A stretch of 45,744 nt of DNA from RGIG3102 sp964649845 (GTDB taxonomy: Bacteria > Bacillota > Clostridia > Oscillospirales > Ruminococcaceae): positions 1 through 45,744 of the forward strand of contig CAZYSS010000005.1 of the NCBI GenBank assembly GCA_964649845.1, read 5' to 3'. Every line of letters starts with the position of its first letter. Within the stretch, counting starts at the first letter, position 1. This document shows positions 22,096 to 30,931 of this stretch, piece by piece. Under the pieces are notes generated by a model. It searched no databases, had not been told where the DNA came from, and saw only the letters and a program-made list of their open reading frames with translations. Made by a program: the position numbers and the translations under genes.

Positions 22096-23520
22096 ATGTT
22101 ATTTGTTTTTGTATTTATATTGTTGCTGGCAGCGGTGCTGGTTTACAATGCGGTAAAGTTCAAAGCTGTTGACAATGGCCCACGCCAGCCACAGCAGGTA
22201 TCTGTAGACGGACAGCGCGCCAGGAAAAATCTGGCCACGCTGATTAAATATGCCACTGTGTCAGATGCGGATTATGACAAAACCGACAAGGCGCTGTTTG
22301 CGGCATACAGGGAAAAGCTGAAACAGCTGTACCCGACAGTGACTGCCCACAGCGATTACAGGGAGCTGGGCAACACAGCAATGCTGTTTAAAATCAAAGG
22401 TAAAAGCGATAAAGAGCCAACTGTGCTGATGAGCCATTATGACGTTGTTCCTGTGGTGGAAGAACGCTGGCAGCATCCGCCTTTCTGCGGTGAAGTGATT
22501 GACGGTGTACTGTGGGGCAGAGGAACACTGGATACCAAAATCACAATGGTGGGTATTATGGAGGCACTTGAAAGCTTGTTGGCTGACGGCTTTGTGCCTG
22601 AAAATGACTTGTATCTATCCTTCGGCGGTGACGAAGAAGTTGCAGGCATCAGTGCACCGGCAGTAGTGGATTATCTGGAAGCCAACGGGATAAAACCTGC
22701 CCTGGTACTTGACGAAGGCGGTGCTGTGGTAGACGGTGTGTTCCCCGGTGTTGACAAACCTATCGCTGTTATCGGCATAGGTGAAAAAGGTGTGTGTGAG
22801 GTGAAGTTCACAGCCACCAGCACAGGCGGCCATTCCTCCACACCGCCAAAACATACATCACTTGGCAAGCTGGCACAGACCATAGTAAATCTGGAAAACA
22901 AGCCTTTCAAGGCACAGGTGACAGAACCTGTGGCTGGTATGCTCAGCAAGGTTGGCCCTTATACAGGCTTTCCGCTGCGACTTCTGTTTGGCAATATGTG
23001 GCTGTTCAAAGGTCTTGTGGCCCGTTTGTCCGGCGTTCTGGGCGGTGAACTGAACGCTATGATGCGCACAACAGTTGCTGCCACAATGGCACAGGGGTCC
23101 AAACAGGGCAACGTGCTGCCAAATGTGTCAGAAGCAAGGGTAAACGTGCGCCTGTTGAACAACACCACACCTGAACAGGCGCTGAAATATTTCCAGAGCC
23201 TGTGCGCACCTGATGTAACCTGTGAATTTGTTATACAGCAGGAGGCATCACCTTATGCATCCACAGAAAGCGATGCCTGGAAGAAGCTGGAAAAAGCCAC
23301 AGAGGACACCTGGACAGATGCCATTGTCAGCCCTTATCTTATGATTGCAGGCAGTGACAGCCGCCATTTCTCCAGAATATGCCGCGATGTGTACAAATTC
23401 AGCGCAATGCATCTGACAAAGGAAGAACGCGGTCTTATCCACAATGACAACGAACGCATCCCTGTGGAAAAAATAGATAAGTGCGTGGAATTTTTCCACA
23501 GACTGATTGTTCAGCTGTAA
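22096..23520 (+). CDS. M20-family metallopeptidase (carboxypeptidase S/PM20D1-like)
   Basis: 474 residues with an N-terminal membrane anchor (about 1-20). Di-zinc site motifs: MSHYDVVPV (first His), GRGTLDTK (bridging Asp), GGDEEVAG (catalytic Glu pair), LDEGGAV, and LIHNDNERI at the C-terminus with the last His. The dimerisation domain contains GHSSTPP. The length and the ERW-x-HPPF block fit the PM20D1/carboxypeptidase S branch rather than PepT or ArgE. It probably cleaves peptides or N-acyl amino acids near the membrane. GAGGTG lies six bases before the ATG; a GTG inside that site is an unlikely start. Confidence 0.9.
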   Translation: MLFVFVFILLLAAVLVYNAVKFKAVDNGPRQPQQVSVDGQRARKNLATLIKYATVSDADYDKTDKALFAAYREKLKQLYPTVTAHSDYRELGNTAMLFKIKGKSDKEPTVLMSHYDVVPVVEERWQHPPFCGEVIDGVLWGRGTLDTKITMVGIMEALESLLADGFVPENDLYLSFGGDEEVAGISAPAVVDYLEANGIKPALVLDEGGAVVDGVFPGVDKPIAVIGIGEKGVCEVKFTATSTGGHSSTPPKHTSLGKLAQTIVNLENKPFKAQVTEPVAGMLSKVGPYTGFPLRLLFGNMWLFKGLVARLSGVLGGELNAMMRTTVAATMAQGSKQGNVLPNVSEARVNVRLLNNTTPEQALKYFQSLCAPDVTCEFVIQQEASPYASTESDAWKKLEKATEDTWTDAIVSPYLMIAGSDSRHFSRICRDVYKFSAMHLTKEERGLIHNDNERIPVEKIDKCVEFFHRLIVQL

Positions 23521-23600
23521 TATGTAAATTTTACTATATAAAAGTTAACAACTTGTTATTGAATTCTTAAGAACTGCTTAAGATTAGCTGCCAATATTGC

Positions 23601-23630
23601 AAGGACGCCTGCAGGCGTCCTTTTGTTTTG
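23601..23630 (+). terminator. Terminator of the M20 peptidase gene
   Basis: AAGGACGCC pairs with GGCGTCCTT around TGCA, followed by TTGTTTTG. Confidence 0.92.
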
Positions 23631-23737
23631 CATAAAATATAAACCACATAAGCATATTTTCGCCTACACAGTTTATTATATTATATATTTTTTGCCTATA
23701 TAATTCAAGTAAAAGTTAACTGATTGGGCGTGAATTG

Positions 23738-24061
23738 ATGAACTACTTTGAAATCGGACAAAAAATCAGACGTTACAGAAGGGAAAAGGGGCTGTCACAG
23801 GAACAGCTGGCAGAGCGCGTGAACATATCTGTGACACATATGAGCCATATAGAAACAGGCAACACCAAGCTGTCGCTGCCTGTGCTGGTGGATATTGCCG
23901 CTGTGCTGCAGGTGCAGACAGATGACCTGCTGTTTGAAAACAAGCTGGATTCTGCCACCACAACCCTGCTGCTGAAAACGGTGCAGGGCTGTACACCGGG
24001 GCAGATAGAGCTGATTGCCGAGCTGGCAAAAGCCGTGAAAAACAAAGCTCCTCTGGAATAA
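23738..24061 (+). CDS. XRE-family transcriptional regulator
   Basis: 107 residues. HTH_3 domain at about 6-60 (KGLSQEQLAERVNIS, then HMSHIETGNTKLSLPVLVDIAA), followed by a short C-terminal helical tail (SATTTLLLKTVQGCTPGQIELIAELAKAV in part) of a kind common in clostridial regulators. No partner gene is obvious: the downstream membrane protein starts about 90 bp later behind its own leader. The ribosome binding site is weak (GGGCGTG). CTCCTCTG/CAGAGGAG around the stop codon form an inverted repeat without a T tract. Confidence 0.85.
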   Translation: MNYFEIGQKIRRYRREKGLSQEQLAERVNISVTHMSHIETGNTKLSLPVLVDIAAVLQVQTDDLLFENKLDSATTTLLLKTVQGCTPGQIELIAELAKAVKNKAPLE

Positions 24062-24152
24062 ACGATTCACAGAGGAGCATTAATGGCATACAGTTTTTGA
24101 CAAACTGCGTGTAAAGATATATATTAGTAATATAAATCTGTGGAGATATATT

Positions 24153-25571
24153 ATGAAGACAATCAAAAAAAATTTACAATGGCCTGACGGCTTTAAAACA
24201 TATGACAAGCTGTTTTTTGCAGCGGCTTTTGTGTTTGCGTTTTTCTTTATGTCCCATCCGGACCTGTGGGAAACAGCAAATCACAGCTATGTTTTTCTGG
24301 AAAGTGTTTTCAGCGGCAATTTTATGAATTTCTACGAATTCTGTGCCGCTCATAACAATACATACTATTATATAAATGTGGCCAACTACAATATAATGAT
24401 ATATATTCTGTTCGGTCTGTGGGAACTGCCGGTATTTCTGGTAAACAGTCTGCTGGGGCTTCCGCTGAATGAAATGTTTATCATATACTGGGCAAAAATC
24501 CTCTGTGTTGCTTTTTACATCGGCTGTGGCTGTATGGTTAAAAAACTGTGCGTGCAGCTGGGAATGAGCGAAAACAAGGCATCTGTGGCGGCGATGTTTT
24601 TCATCTTCAATCCGGTGGCATTTTACTCTCCTATGGCTATGGGCCAGTACGATACATTGTGCCTGTTTTTCACACTGTGGGCGCTGTGCCGGTATATGAA
24701 AGGGGACATGAAAAAGTTCAGCCTTATAATCGGCGTGGGCACAGTGTTCAAATTCTTTCCGTTGCTTATACTTATTCCGCTGGTGCTGCTGGCAGAAAAG
24801 AAGATACTCAACATTATAAAATACGGTGTTATGAGCCTGTGGCTGTATATTCCTACCACAGCCCTGTTTCTGGGCCGTACAGGCAATGCCGCTGCTTTTA
24901 CAAAGGCTATGATAGAACGCCTTTTTGTCAATACAATTGACAGCGGTATGGGCAAAGTGCCTGTTTTTATACTGTGTTATGCACTTATTGTGTTCCTGAC
25001 ATTCCTGTGGACACCTGAAAATACAAAAACGAGAAACTATCTGGCGGTTTATCTGCCTATGGTGATTTTCGGTCTGATGTTTGCAAATATGTACTGGCAT
25101 CCTCAATGGCTGGTGCTGATGATGCCTTTTGTGGTGATCACCACTTTTGTGCAGGACAGCAAGGCACCGTGGCTGTGGCTGGATATTGTTATGGCGGCAG
25201 GTTTCCTGTTCACTGCGTTTCTCCATTTCCCTAACCGGTCAGGGGCATATCTGTTTACCGGCGGTGTGCTGAACCATATTCTGGGTATAAATGTAAGCGG
25301 TGGCAACTGGCAGACTGTAAGCTATTTTATGAGCCTGGTGCCATACCTTGTATCACTGGTGCCGGTAATGTTTTACGGCTCCATACTTGCAAATATTGTG
25401 CTGAAAATGCCTGCAGGCAACCGCACACTGGCAGACAGGCTGTCTGATAAATCCTGTTATGACAAAATCAGTGACAGACAGTATCTGTACATTGTGTTTG
25501 TTGTAGGCTTTATAGGCCTGTGGCTGTGCCCAAGCCTGTTGGAACTTGTGAATGCCATCGGCATAATCTGA
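24153..25571 (+). CDS. Polytopic membrane protein, GT-C/GT87-like mannosyltransferase fold
   Basis: 472 residues with about ten to eleven membrane helices. The block MGQYDTLCLFFTLWALCRY followed by FKFFPLLILIPLVLL resembles the GQ-x-D motif region of GT-C polyprenol-phosphate-dependent mannosyltransferases (GT87/DUF2029). Such enzymes add sugars to lipid-linked or cell-surface glycans on the outer membrane face. The acceptor and donor here are unknown and the family call is by pattern only. It is followed by a terminator shared with tcdA. Confidence 0.65.
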   Translation: MKTIKKNLQWPDGFKTYDKLFFAAAFVFAFFFMSHPDLWETANHSYVFLESVFSGNFMNFYEFCAAHNNTYYYINVANYNIMIYILFGLWELPVFLVNSLLGLPLNEMFIIYWAKILCVAFYIGCGCMVKKLCVQLGMSENKASVAAMFFIFNPVAFYSPMAMGQYDTLCLFFTLWALCRYMKGDMKKFSLIIGVGTVFKFFPLLILIPLVLLAEKKILNIIKYGVMSLWLYIPTTALFLGRTGNAAAFTKAMIERLFVNTIDSGMGKVPVFILCYALIVFLTFLWTPENTKTRNYLAVYLPMVIFGLMFANMYWHPQWLVLMMPFVVITTFVQDSKAPWLWLDIVMAAGFLFTAFLHFPNRSGAYLFTGGVLNHILGINVSGGNWQTVSYFMSLVPYLVSLVPVMFYGSILANIVLKMPAGNRTLADRLSDKSCYDKISDRQYLYIVFVVGFIGLWLCPSLLELVNAIGII

Positions 25572-25584
25572 TTATATACAAAAC

Positions 25585-25612
25585 AAAAGCCTCTGCATTG
25601 CAGAGGCTTTTA
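25585..25612. terminator. Bidirectional terminator
   Basis: AAAAGCCTCTG (25585-25595) pairs with CAGAGGCTTTT (25601-25611) between convergent genes. Confidence 0.9.
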
Positions 25613-25637
25613 ATATGCAAAAATTAATTATTTTAAA

Positions 25638-26339
25638 CTATTCTCCCAGTTTGTCACACACATACTGGGCAATCATAATGCCTGCCAGATTGGGGGCAAA
25701 CACTGTGCTGCCCGGGGCGTGGCGGCCGCCTGAACTGTTGACAGCCTTGCTCTGTGGCGGATACTTGTTAAACAGGCTTAAATGCCCTGAAATGCCGCGT
25801 TTGCGCAATTCCTGACGCATTACCCTTGATAATCCGCAGCCGTTTCCTGCGGTGTTTTCCACGGTGTCAATCACAAAGCCGTCCACGGCAAAGCGGTTGC
25901 CTGTGCCCATGGCGGATATTATGTTTATATTGTTTTCATGGCAGAACTGCACCAGGTCCAGCTTACTTTTCACGCTGTCTATGGCGTCCACCACATAGTC
26001 AGGCTGCAGGTCTTTTATAATATGCAGGTTGTTCTTTTCGATAAACATATTGTATGTGTCTATCCGGCAATCCGGGTTGATGGCCAGGCCCCTTGCCTTT
26101 GCCACATCCACCTTGATTTTGCCCACAGTATCGGTGGTGGAGATAATCTGGCGGTTCAGGTTGGTTTCGTCCACTGTGTCAAAGTCAATAATGGTAATTT
26201 TTTTCATACCAAACCTTACCAGACATTCAAACACAGCACCGCCAACACCGCCCACACCTACCAGTACCACGTGGCTGTTCACTATCCTGTTGTATCTTTC
26301 GCTGTCAACCGTCATAAGTGTGCGTTCATTAAAAGCCAT
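25638..26339 (-). CDS. tcdA: tRNA threonylcarbamoyladenosine dehydratase, E1/ThiF-like
   Basis: 233 residues. E1-like adenylating fold: VVLVGVGGVGGAVFE (nucleotide loop, near 24), IDFDTVDETNLNRQ (near 52), DAIDSVKSK, and SAMGTGNRF. The C-terminal block with RQELRKRGI and FNKYPPQSK matches TcdA (YgdL/CsdL), which uses ATP to cyclise t6A to ct6A in tRNA. ThiF or MoeB are less likely because the zinc-binding CxxC pairs are absent and no thiamine or molybdopterin genes are nearby. AAAAGGAG precedes the ATG. Confidence 0.9.
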   Translation of the reverse strand: MAFNERTLMTVDSERYNRIVNSHVVLVGVGGVGGAVFECLVRFGMKKITIIDFDTVDETNLNRQIISTTDTVGKIKVDVAKARGLAINPDCRIDTYNMFIEKNNLHIIKDLQPDYVVDAIDSVKSKLDLVQFCHENNINIISAMGTGNRFAVDGFVIDTVENTAGNGCGLSRVMRQELRKRGISGHLSLFNKYPPQSKAVNSSGGRHAPGSTVFAPNLAGIMIAQYVCDKLGE

Positions 26340-26366
26340 AAAAACTCCTTTTAAAATGTTGTTATG

Positions 26367-26397
26367 AAAAAACGTAACCTGAAAAATCAGGTTACGT
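26367..26397 (-). terminator. Terminator upstream of tcdA (end of the DUF1292 transcript)
   Basis: ACGTAACCTGA (26372-26382) pairs perfectly with TCAGGTTACGT (26387-26397). On the minus strand six T follow. It would end transcripts coming from the DUF1292 gene before tcdA. Confidence 0.85.
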
Positions 26398-26419
26398 GAA
26401 TTTTTATATATAAACCCAT

Positions 26420-26625
26420 TCAGCCGTGCGTGGTTATGTTAGAACCCGGTTTGTGACCAGGGTGGATATGCCAGGCTGCCCGCTTCACGCTCCCTTCTTC
26501 CCCAGTGGGGGAGGTCTGCAATCCCCGGACAGACGCCAGCCTCCGTTTAATATACGTGTAGGATTAAAAATAACCACACAATGTATCGTACAGAACAGGC
26601 TTATAAGCTTATTATACCATCAAAG
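26420..26625. repeat. Non-coding repeat-like stretch
   Basis: No gene is supported. Includes CTCCCTTCTTCCCC facing GTGGGGGAGG (about 26489-26513), an imperfect inverted repeat, and proline/glycine-rich frames without ribosome binding sites. It resembles the GC-rich intergenic repeats near 4500. Confidence 0.4.
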
Positions 26626-26632
26626 AATACAA

Positions 26633-26968
26633 TTATTCTTCGATATCATAAAATTCTCTCAAGCGTTTTTCAAAAACACCGCCTACTTCAAAGAACTCTT
26701 CATCATCGTCAACAATGTCGAAAGTTTCCAATCCGTCTTCGTCGGCATCCCCGACACGGAAAATGATCAGTACAGGTTCTGCTTCAAGAGCTTTCTGTGG
26801 ATCTTCAAAATATTCAACAACGGCCAGGTAGTGTTCTTCATTGTAGTCGATTTCATCAACGATCTCAAACATATAAGATTCGCCGTTTTCGTCATTCAGA
26901 GTGATAATGGTAGGGGTATATTCGTCACCGTCTTCGTTAGGCATAAGTTCCATGTCTTTATCCTGCAT
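26633..26968 (-). CDS. DUF1292 protein
   Basis: 111 residues, very acidic. The pattern TIITLNDENGESYMFEIVDEIDYNEEHYLAVVEY, shortened here to its core features (I-T-L-x-D-E-x-G then F-E-x-x-D), is that of the DUF1292 (YrzB-like) family, a small cytosolic Firmicute protein of unknown function. AAGGAGG lies about nine bases before the ATG. In many Firmicutes it neighbours yrzL and yrrK or mltG; here it stands alone. Confidence 0.9.
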   Translation of the reverse strand: MQDKDMELMPNEDGDEYTPTIITLNDENGESYMFEIVDEIDYNEEHYLAVVEYFEDPQKALEAEPVLIIFRVGDADEDGLETFDIVDDDEEFFEVGGVFEKRLREFYDIEE

Positions 26969-27232
26969 TGGTGTGTACCTCCTTTTGATTATTTAAAAGT
27001 TCAGACCTTAATTCCCGTGTGGTCTTTATCTTTTTATGTTATAAATATCTTACAATATTTTGTGTGGCAAGTCAACCGATTGAAAACCGATTTTCCATAA
27101 TATACACAATTGAAAAATATTTTTTGTACAATATTATAAAACACAAAATTCTCATATATTTTTTACATAATTTATGGTAAAATATTTTGTATAGCACTTT
27201 TTAGATATAAACTTACGGAGTTATTATAATAT

Positions 27233-27922
27233 ATGAAAAAATTAACAGCTTTATTAATGACAATATGCATATTGCTCACAGGCTGCGGCGGTTCACTGGG
27301 GGGCGAAAAGCTGAATGTAACCACAGAGGAAGTTCAGTTTTCACAGCCTGTATCAGGGGATACGGTGGCAGAGATTGTCACAGACAAGGGCACTATAAAG
27401 GTACTGCTTTTCCCACAGTATGCCCCTAAAGCAGTGCAGAATTTTACTGTTCTGGCACAGGGCGGCTATTATAACGGCATCACTTTCCATCGCGTTATAG
27501 AGGATATGCTGATACAGTCCGGCTCTTTTGACGGCACAGCCACAGGAGGCAAAAGTGCCTGGGAACTGGAATTTGACGATGAGTTCTCTGACCGGCTGCA
27601 CCATTACAACGGCGCACTGTCTATGGCAAACCACGGGGAAGACACCAACGGCAGCCAGTTTTTCTTTGTGACAGCACCAATCGGGGAAATCAGCAGCGAA
27701 ACACAGCAGCGGATGTCTGACGCCGGCTGGCGCACAGAGGTTGCCGATGCCTACAAACAGGCCGGTGGTCTGCCTTCACTGGACTGGCGCTACACCGTGT
27801 TTGGCCAGATTTATGACGGCCTGGAAGTGGCCTATGCCATCAGCCGCGTAAAGACAGATGAAAACGGCTTGCCAAAGGACGCTGTGACCATCGAATCTGT
27901 AACAGTTTACACAGTGGAATAA
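27233..27922 (+). CDS. Lipoprotein peptidyl-prolyl cis-trans isomerase (cyclophilin)
   Basis: 229 residues. Signal peptide with lipobox LLTGC, so the mature protein is anchored to the outer face of the membrane through Cys19. The cyclophilin domain (about 44-225) shows TDKGTIKVLLFP, AVQNFTVLAQ, GITFHRVIEDMLIQSG (catalytic Arg in FHRV), and SMANHGEDTNGSQFFF. It should assist folding of exported proteins. The 264-bp AT-rich region upstream, divergent to the DUF1292 gene, holds its promoter, with no single site clear enough to name. Confidence 0.93.
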   Translation: MKKLTALLMTICILLTGCGGSLGGEKLNVTTEEVQFSQPVSGDTVAEIVTDKGTIKVLLFPQYAPKAVQNFTVLAQGGYYNGITFHRVIEDMLIQSGSFDGTATGGKSAWELEFDDEFSDRLHHYNGALSMANHGEDTNGSQFFFVTAPIGEISSETQQRMSDAGWRTEVADAYKQAGGLPSLDWRYTVFGQIYDGLEVAYAISRVKTDENGLPKDAVTIESVTVYTVE

Positions 27923-27951
27923 TCTTCACACAAAAATAATATATCAGACAG

Positions 27952-27980
27952 GGGCGGGTGATGACAACCCGTCCTTATTT
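27952..27980 (+). terminator. Probable terminator of the cyclophilin gene
   Basis: GGGCGGGT (27952-27959) pairs with ACCCGTCC (27967-27974), with one G-U pair, followed by TTATTT. Confidence 0.65.
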
Positions 27981-28062
27981 ATGTTAAACTGAAAATCAGA
28001 TAACACATTTTTACCATAATATCGATATAATATAGGTGTAAAGATGTGGATTATGAGGTATT

Positions 28063-29601
28063 ATGAATAAATTTAAGCAGTTTTTCTTTTCAAAGAGATT
28101 TATAGTAGGCATACTGGCGCTTATTCAGGTGTCGATGTTTTTTATAATCTCCACCAGCCTGTATGAAGTCGGCAGCAGGGCATATCTGCTGCTGACGATT
28201 TTCAGCACTCTGATAATGCTGTATGTTTTTGAAAAAGACAATATGAATCCATCCTACAAAATAGTATGGATGATAGTTATGGCGGTATTCCCGGTTTCAG
28301 GTGCACTGTTCTATTTTCTGTGGGGCGATACAAAACTTACCAGAAAACAGCAGAAGCGCTTTGAACTGGCTGCAGCAAGGCTGCGCCGGCGGATGAAAAC
28401 ATCAGAAAAAACCATAGAAAAAATAGAGCAGATGGATAAAGGCCTGGCCAAGCAGGCGCGCTATCTGGAAAAAAACGGACGGGCACCTGCCTATGAAAAT
28501 ACTGATGTGCGCTATTATGATATGGGCGCGGCAATGTTCCACGATATGCTGGCAGACCTGCGTGCCGCCAGAGATTCCATATTCCTCCAGTATTTCATTA
28601 TTGACCAGGGCTATATGTGGGACTCTGTGCTGGAAATACTCAAGGAAAAGGCCAGAAACGGTGTGGACGTGCGCGTTGTGTATGACGGTTGGGGCTGTCT
28701 TATAAATCTGCCGGAAGGCTACGAGAAAACCCTGCGCCAATGGGGCATAAAAGCCTATATTTTCAACGATGTAAAGTTCAGCGTACATCTGGGCGATTAC
28801 CTTATGCTGAACCACCGTGACCACCGTAAAATCCTGGTCGTGGATTCCACGGTGGCTTATTCAGGCGGTATAAATATTGCAGATGAGTATATAAATGTAA
28901 AAGAGCGCTTTGGTGTATGGAAAGACACGGGCTTCCGTCTGGAAGGGGATGCAGTGTGGAGTATGACAGCCACATTCCTTAACACCTGGGAATACATCAG
29001 CCGCACCCAGGCAGATTACAGCAGCTTTGCTCCAAAACACAGCAAAGCGACAGACGGCATTGTACAGCCTTACTTTGATACCCCTTTGGACAAGGTGAAC
29101 CTGTGCGAAAACACATATCTCAATGTTATCAACAATGCCAAGAAATATGTTTATATAGCCACGCCTTATCTGGTTATAGACAACGAGATGATAACTGGCC
29201 TTACAATTGCTGCCCGCAGCGGCATAGATGTGCGCATTGTGGTGCCGGGTATACCGGACAAATGGTATGTATACTATGTAACCCAAAGCTACTACCGCGT
29301 GCTGCTGGAAGCAGGTGTGAAAATATACGAATACACCCCTGGCTTCATCCATGCCAAAATGTATGTCAGCGATGATATACAGGCAATAGTGGGAGGTGCA
29401 AACACAGACTATCGCTCTATGTACCTGAATTTTGAAAACTGCTGCAGCTTTTATGGCGGCAGTGTGGTGGAATGTGTGAAAAAGGATTTTGAAGACACTT
29501 TCAGACATTCAAGACAGGTTACCATGAAAGATGTGAACCACACTCCGTTTTTAAAACGTATCGCACAGCTGTGCCTGCGCGTGTGGAGCCCTATGCTGTA
29601 A
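28063..29601 (+). CDS. cls: Cardiolipin synthase (phospholipase D family)
   Basis: 512 residues. Two N-terminal membrane helices (about 11-32 and 38-55), a third hydrophobic stretch near 66-86, then two PLD domains, each with an HKD motif: HRKILVVD with GGINIADEY after it, and HAKMYVSD with GGANTDYRS after it. It joins phosphatidylglycerol molecules to form cardiolipin at the membrane. The length is typical of bacterial ClsA-type enzymes. A TATAAT at about 28027 lies upstream. Single gene with its own terminator. Confidence 0.94.
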   Translation: MNKFKQFFFSKRFIVGILALIQVSMFFIISTSLYEVGSRAYLLLTIFSTLIMLYVFEKDNMNPSYKIVWMIVMAVFPVSGALFYFLWGDTKLTRKQQKRFELAAARLRRRMKTSEKTIEKIEQMDKGLAKQARYLEKNGRAPAYENTDVRYYDMGAAMFHDMLADLRAARDSIFLQYFIIDQGYMWDSVLEILKEKARNGVDVRVVYDGWGCLINLPEGYEKTLRQWGIKAYIFNDVKFSVHLGDYLMLNHRDHRKILVVDSTVAYSGGINIADEYINVKERFGVWKDTGFRLEGDAVWSMTATFLNTWEYISRTQADYSSFAPKHSKATDGIVQPYFDTPLDKVNLCENTYLNVINNAKKYVYIATPYLVIDNEMITGLTIAARSGIDVRIVVPGIPDKWYVYYVTQSYYRVLLEAGVKIYEYTPGFIHAKMYVSDDIQAIVGGANTDYRSMYLNFENCCSFYGGSVVECVKKDFEDTFRHSRQVTMKDVNHTPFLKRIAQLCLRVWSPML

Positions 29602-29618
29602 TATAATTATGTAATAAT

Positions 29619-29647
29619 GCCGGACCGTAACAGGTCCGGCGTTTTTG
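29619..29647 (+). terminator. Terminator of cls
   Basis: GCCGGACC (29619-29626) pairs with GGTCCGGC (29633-29640), followed by GTTTTTG. Confidence 0.92.
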
Positions 29648-29999
29648 TTTGCAATAGTATAGGGGCGCCCGCTTTACGAAACAGTCAGGGCCATTCCCTG
29701 CAGTTTATATTTCTTCTTTATACATAATTCATTCATATAGGATTTAATGCTCACATCGTCCTGTTGGAAAAAACTTCTGCTTACCTGTGAAATACATATG
29801 TTTTTCTGAAAAATACCATTTTTACAATGCGAAAATGACACAAGAAATAGTCCTGACAAGGACTATCGTTATTATTTTAACAGGTAACGTACAAAAAGGG
29901 ACTAAATTTTTGTTAAAAAGTACCAAACAAGACCAAAATCAATATTTTTTCTTCGTGAAAATGTTGTGTTTTTGCAATGAAATTACAGTACATTTTAGG
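29648..29999. other. Long AT-rich non-coding region upstream of the permease
   Basis: About 350 bases without a supportable gene; short open frames on both strands lack ribosome binding sites and family patterns. It contains one GC-rich repeat fragment (AGGGGCGCCC near 29661) and AGTCCTGACAAGGACT (about 29849-29864), an imperfect hairpin. Confidence 0.5.
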
Positions 30000-30038
30000 A
30001 CAATTTTAACAAAAAAATATAAAGTTTGTTAAAATTGT
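30000..30038. promoter_or_regulatory. Perfect 14-bp inverted repeat upstream of the permease promoter
   Basis: ACAATTTTAACAAA (30000-30013) pairs with TTTGTTAAAATTGT (30025-30038) over an 11-base loop. It ends exactly where the predicted -35 element begins, a position expected for an activator or repressor site. Confidence 0.6.
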
Positions 30039-30067
30039 TGAGAAATTATGAACGGAATGTGTACAAT
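30038..30067 (+). promoter_or_regulatory. Predicted promoter of the APC permease
   Basis: TTGAGA (30038-30043) and TACAAT (30062-30067) are 18 bp apart. Confidence 0.6.
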
Positions 30068-30081
30068 TTAATTGCACAGTA

Positions 30082-30101
30082 CCGGGGTGAAAGACACCCG
30101 G
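30082..30101 (+). promoter_or_regulatory. Leader hairpin of the permease mRNA
   Basis: CCGGGGTG pairs with CACCCGG around AAAGA, with one bulged G. It lies in the 5' leader about 50 bases before the start codon and has no T tract. It may stabilise the message or be part of a regulatory RNA; no known riboswitch class was recognised. Confidence 0.4.
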
Positions 30102-30145
30102 GAAGTCTATCGTTATAAAATACTTTTAAAAGGAGAAAAATTCTT

Positions 30146-30850
30146 ATGGCTAATAATCAGTCACAGGGTACTCTTGGTTTTATGGACCTGATGTCAATCG
30201 CTGTTGGTCAGATTATCGGTGCAGGCGTTATGGTTATGTCTATCTCAGCTCTGGGTATGACAGGTCGTTCCGTTAACATCGCATTTATGATCGCTGCTGT
30301 ATTTACACTGTTCACAACAATCCCAACAGTATTCGTTGCTTCCGTAGCACGTTTCCACGGCGGTACATATTCACAGTACGCAGTATTCGTACACCCAATC
30401 TTCGCTGGCTTCATGCAGTACACAGCTCTGCTGTCTTCTGTAGGTCTCGGTATGTTCGGTATCGGTCTCGTTTCCTACCTTGGTATGCTGATTCCTGCAC
30501 TGAAAAATAACCAGACAATGTGGGCTGTTATCTTTATGCTTCTGTTCTTCGGCCTTAACTGGTTCGGTACAGAATGGATGGCTAAAGCACAGGGCTTCAT
30601 GTTCTACTTCCTGGTAGCAGCTCTGGTACTCTTCACAGTTATGGGTCTGCCACNNNNNNNNNNNNNNNNNNNNNNNNNNNNNNNNNNNNNNNNNNNNNNN
30701 NNNNNNNNNNNNNNNNNNNNNNNNNNNNNNNNNNNNNNNNNNNNNNNNNNNNNGCTGAACGTTGTTTCAATGGTTGCATTCGGTGGTATCGCAACATACC
30801 TCTACAAAACAGGTAAAATTCATATGAACCCATCCTACGACCTGATGTAA
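30146..30850 (+). CDS. APC-family amino acid permease, interrupted by an assembly gap
   Basis: Before the gap there are 169 residues with the APC signature near the N-terminus (DLMSIAVGQIIGAGVMVMS) and about five membrane helices. After the gap 31 residues follow, ending NPSYDLM and a stop codon. APC permeases are usually 430-480 residues, so roughly 250 residues are missing and the gap must be much longer than its 100 N if both ends belong to one gene. The reading frame through the N run is therefore meaningless. AAAGGAG is well placed. Strong codon bias suggests high expression. The neighbouring ridA has its own promoter but may be functionally linked to amino acid catabolism. The substrate is unknown. 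Confidence 0.8.
   Translation: MANNQSQGTLGFMDLMSIAVGQIIGAGVMVMSISALGMTGRSVNIAFMIAAVFTLFTTIPTVFVASVARFHGGTYSQYAVFVHPIFAGFMQYTALLSSVGLGMFGIGLVSYLGMLIPALKNNQTMWAVIFMLLFFGLNWFGTEWMAKAQGFMFYFLVAALVLFTVMGLPXXXXXXXXXXXXXXXXXXXXXXXXXXXXXXXXXXLNVVSMVAFGGIATYLYKTGKIHMNPSYDLM
30654..30753. other. Assembly gap of 100 N
   Basis: Exactly 100 N, the conventional placeholder for a gap of unknown size, inside the permease gene. Confidence 0.98.
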
Positions 30851-30931
30851 TAATCAGAACGTAAATGTTCATAACTAAAAAATATCAAAAATTATTAAAA
30901 CGATAGATAAACATTGATATAATCAATAAGG

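Noticed and set aside
24051..24078. CTCCTCTG/CAGAGGAG as a terminator of the XRE gene
   Set aside because: The stem overlaps the stop codon and no T tract follows; too weak to list as a terminator.
24174..25226. Long open frame opposite the GT-C-type membrane protein
   Set aside because: Its His/Gln/Lys-rich composition is the antisense of a hydrophobic protein; no start signal.
29674..30032. Possible small genes in the permease upstream region
   Set aside because: Short AT-rich frames on both strands without ribosome binding sites or recognisable motifs.
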